In this document: one piece after another, positions 33,017 through 35,009 of the stretch | Numbering within the stretch: position 1 is the stretch's first letter | Layout: the number at the start of each line of letters is the position of its first letter | Source of the DNA: Bacteroidales bacterium | GTDB lineage: Bacteria > Bacteroidota > Bacteroidia > Bacteroidales > UBA932 | Length of the DNA: 35,009 bases | Assembly (NCBI GenBank): GCA_024401975.1 | Contig: JAKSKB010000010.1 | Span: 1-35,009, forward strand | Reading direction: 5' to 3' | Notes under the pieces: generated by a model | Databases searched by the model: none | Told to the model about the DNA's origin: nothing | The model's input: only the letters and a program-made list of their open reading frames with translations | Made by a program: the position numbers and the translations under genes

Positions 33017-34888
33017 ATGAGCAGAATTCTGGACGGCATCAACTCGCCTGAAGACATAAAGCGGCTTGACGCGGAAGAGTTGAAGGAACTGTGTTCCGAA
33101 ATCCGCGCCCATATGGTGGACTGCTGTTCGCGCAATCCGGGGCACCTTGCTTCAAGCCTTGGGGCCGTCGAACTGATAACCGGGCTTCATTACGTGTTCG
33201 ACGCCCCGAAAGACAAGATTGTCTTCGACGTGGGACATCAGGCCTACGCCCACAAGATACTCACGGGACGGCGCGACGCATTCCGCTCCATACGGACAAA
33301 AGACGGAATCAGCGGCTTCCCAAAAATGGACGAAAGCGTTTATGACGCGTTCGGCGTAGGACACGCGTCAACGTCCGTTTCCGCCGCATTAGGACTCGCC
33401 CAAGCAGCCGCACTGAGCGGAAGCGGCGCAAAGGTCGTGGCCCTCATAGGTGACGGGGCGCTTACCGGAGGGCTCGCCTTCGAAGGTCTGAACAATGCCG
33501 GAGACAGCGACACCGACATCCTGATAATCCTCAACGACAACAACGAATCCATAGGTCCCAATACGGGAGGTCTCCACAACTATTTGCTGGCAATCTCGTC
33601 CAACCCCGCATACAACCGCTTCAAGGACAGCGTCTGGCATCATCTAGGCGCCACCCCCGCAAGAAATTTTCTACAGCGGTGGCTGAAATCGTTCAAATCT
33701 TTTCTCGTCAAGAAAACCGGGGGAGACCTTTTCGAAAGTTTCGGTTTCAGATATTTCGGCCCGATAGACGGGAATGACATCGGACAGGTCGTACGCTCGC
33801 TCCGCAAACTGAAAGACCTGAGAGGACCGAGGATTCTTCACTGCATAACCGTCAAGGGGAAAGGCTATCCTGCTGCGGAGGCGGATCCGGAAATCTGGCA
33901 CGCCCCCGGACGTTTCGTTCCTGAAAGCGGGGAACGCATACCCGTCCACTACAGCGCCTCACGCTATCAGGACGTGTTCGGGACCATATTATGCGATCTG
34001 GCTGCAAAGGATCCGAAAATCGTCGGAATCACCCCGGCGATGGCCTCGGGATGCGGAATGGTTTCTTTCGCCAAAGCCTTCCCCGAAAGATTTTTCGACG
34101 TCGGCATCGAAGAGGAACACGCCGTCACATTCTCGGCCGGTCTCGCCGCAGGAGGGATGAAGCCGTTCTGCAACATCTATTCCGCCTTTTCCCAGAGAGC
34201 CTATGACCAGATTATTCACGACGTGGCCCTCCAGCGGTTGCCCGTAGTAATCTGCCTCGACCGGGCCGGACTTGTGGGAGAGGACGGGGCCACCCACCAC
34301 GGCGCATTCGACCTGGCCGCATACCGGAGCATCCCGAACACTGTCATCATCGCCCCCCGCAACGAGACGGAACTGAAAAACGCGCTTTACACCGGAAGTC
34401 TGATAAAAGAAGGCCCATATATTATAAGGTATCCGAGGGGGATGGGAGAAGGCGCGGACTGGAAGAACGCGAAGTACACCGCGCTCGTACCGGGCAAAGG
34501 CGAAAAACTGCGTAATGGGAAAGACGTCGCGATACTCTGCCTGGGTCCCCTTGCATCAAACGCGCTGGATGCCGCAGAAGCGCTTGCCGCCGAGGGCTCC
34601 ACTTCTCCTGCGGTCTATGATATGAGGTACCTGAAACCTTTGGATTCGGACATATTGGAAGAAGTATGCCGTACGTGCAGGACCGTTGTCACGCTGGAAG
34701 ACGGATGCCTGAAGGGTGGACTGCTCGGGGCCGTCGCGGAATATGCCGCCAGCCACGCTCCGGGAGTAAGAGTTCTGGGGATAGGCATTCCCGACAGGTT
34801 CATCCCGCACGGGAAACAGGGGGAAGAAAGGGAAGAATGCGGTATGGATGCGGAGAGTATTGCCGGAAAAATCAAAAATTTGCGATAA
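33017..34888 (+). CDS. dxs: 1-deoxy-D-xylulose-5-phosphate synthase
   Basis: DXS condenses pyruvate and glyceraldehyde 3-phosphate with thiamine diphosphate, the first step of the MEP isoprenoid pathway. The 623-aa protein has His43 (PGHLASSLGA), His74 (GHQAYAHK), the ThDP motif GDGALTGG...LNNAG at 145-162, the LNDNN stretch, catalytic Glu in GIEEEHAVTF, and DRAGLVGEDGATHHGAFD in the second domain; the C-terminal transketolase domain is complete. The ATG at 33017 is preferred to an in-frame non-ATG start at 32999, which precedes the -7 element. Confidence 0.96.
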   Translation: MSRILDGINSPEDIKRLDAEELKELCSEIRAHMVDCCSRNPGHLASSLGAVELITGLHYVFDAPKDKIVFDVGHQAYAHKILTGRRDAFRSIRTKDGISGFPKMDESVYDAFGVGHASTSVSAALGLAQAAALSGSGAKVVALIGDGALTGGLAFEGLNNAGDSDTDILIILNDNNESIGPNTGGLHNYLLAISSNPAYNRFKDSVWHHLGATPARNFLQRWLKSFKSFLVKKTGGDLFESFGFRYFGPIDGNDIGQVVRSLRKLKDLRGPRILHCITVKGKGYPAAEADPEIWHAPGRFVPESGERIPVHYSASRYQDVFGTILCDLAAKDPKIVGITPAMASGCGMVSFAKAFPERFFDVGIEEEHAVTFSAGLAAGGMKPFCNIYSAFSQRAYDQIIHDVALQRLPVVICLDRAGLVGEDGATHHGAFDLAAYRSIPNTVIIAPRNETELKNALYTGSLIKEGPYIIRYPRGMGEGADWKNAKYTALVPGKGEKLRNGKDVAILCLGPLASNALDAAEALAAEGSTSPAVYDMRYLKPLDSDILEEVCRTCRTVVTLEDGCLKGGLLGAVAEYAASHAPGVRVLGIGIPDRFIPHGKQGEEREECGMDAESIAGKIKNLR

Positions 34889-34892
34889 AGTG

Positions 34893-34923
34893 CTTGCACA
34901 ATCAGAATTAATATCTATCTTTG
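34893..34923 (+). promoter_or_regulatory. Promoter of tRNA-Thr
   Basis: CTTG at 34893-34896, a 19-base spacer and TATCTTTG at 34916-34923 fit the Bacteroidota TTG-N19-TAnnTTTG consensus. It is followed by CAGTCC, as in the tRNA-Pro promoter. The tRNA begins 31 bases further on. Confidence 0.75.
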
Positions 34924-34954
34924 CAGTCCTTTGTCAAGAAGGGCATTGACATAC

Positions 34955-35009
34955 GCCGATGTAGCTCAGTTGGCCAGAGCACGTGATTTGTAATCTCGGG
35001 GTCGGGGGT
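34955..35009 (+). tRNA. tRNA-Thr, anticodon TGT (3' end outside window)
   Basis: The 55 visible bases cover the acceptor 5' strand GCCGATG, the D arm (GCTC...GAGC), the anticodon arm CGTGA-TTTGTAA-TCTCG and the start of the T arm. The anticodon TGT gives threonine. The anticodon stem has a T-T mismatch at positions 29-41. The gene is cut by the window edge. Confidence 0.88.

Overview
The window is a gene-dense stretch of a Bacteroidota chromosome, most likely order Bacteroidales; the genus cannot be fixed from sequence alone. Evidence: promoters of the TTG-N19/20-TAnnTTTG type, few Shine-Dalgarno sequences, a complete Bacteroides-type aerotolerance (Bat) operon, a PIN-PhoH protein, and an ExbB/ExbD/TonB set. 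Base composition is moderately GC-rich and even. I see no phage, IS, CRISPR or defence island, and no stretch over 300 bases without a gene.

Layout. (1) 1-5341, minus strand: a degenerate PurL-like protein, phoH, pyruvate phosphate dikinase (ppdK), then tRNA-Pro(AGG) and a terminator. (2) 5423-6783, plus: folC. (3) 6773-15032, minus: moxR, DUF58, signal-peptide/TM protein, batA, batB, batC and a fused batD-batE, chained by overlaps or gaps of a few bases. (4) 15042-15838, plus: truA, apparently leaderless. (5) 15817-23119, minus: the seven-gene chain exbB-exbD-tonB-rluB-era-parC-aroK. (6) 23279-24262, plus: a GH43-like lipoprotein. (7) 24265-29210, minus: lysS, a SpoU methyltransferase, aroE, mtn, a broken luxS, and a sugar/DMT-type permease. 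(8) 29290-31023, plus: recJ. (9) 31036-32943, minus: an MFS permease and ssb. (10) 33017-35009, plus: dxs and a tRNA-Thr cut by the window edge.

Most genes are conserved housekeeping functions (translation, DNA topology and repair, folate, shikimate, isoprenoid precursors) plus envelope systems (Bat, Ton). The least ordinary points are: a luxS reduced to its two ends directly behind an intact mtn, which should break SRH-to-AI-2 conversion; a batD-batE in-frame fusion that keeps the old BatE start and signal sequence; a free-standing half-PurL protein lacking recognisable catalytic motifs; three genes (truA, recJ, dxs) whose start codon sits 6-7 bases after the -7 element, implying leaderless mRNAs; and a tRNA-Pro with an A34 anticodon. 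I found no convincing wholly new multi-gene system.
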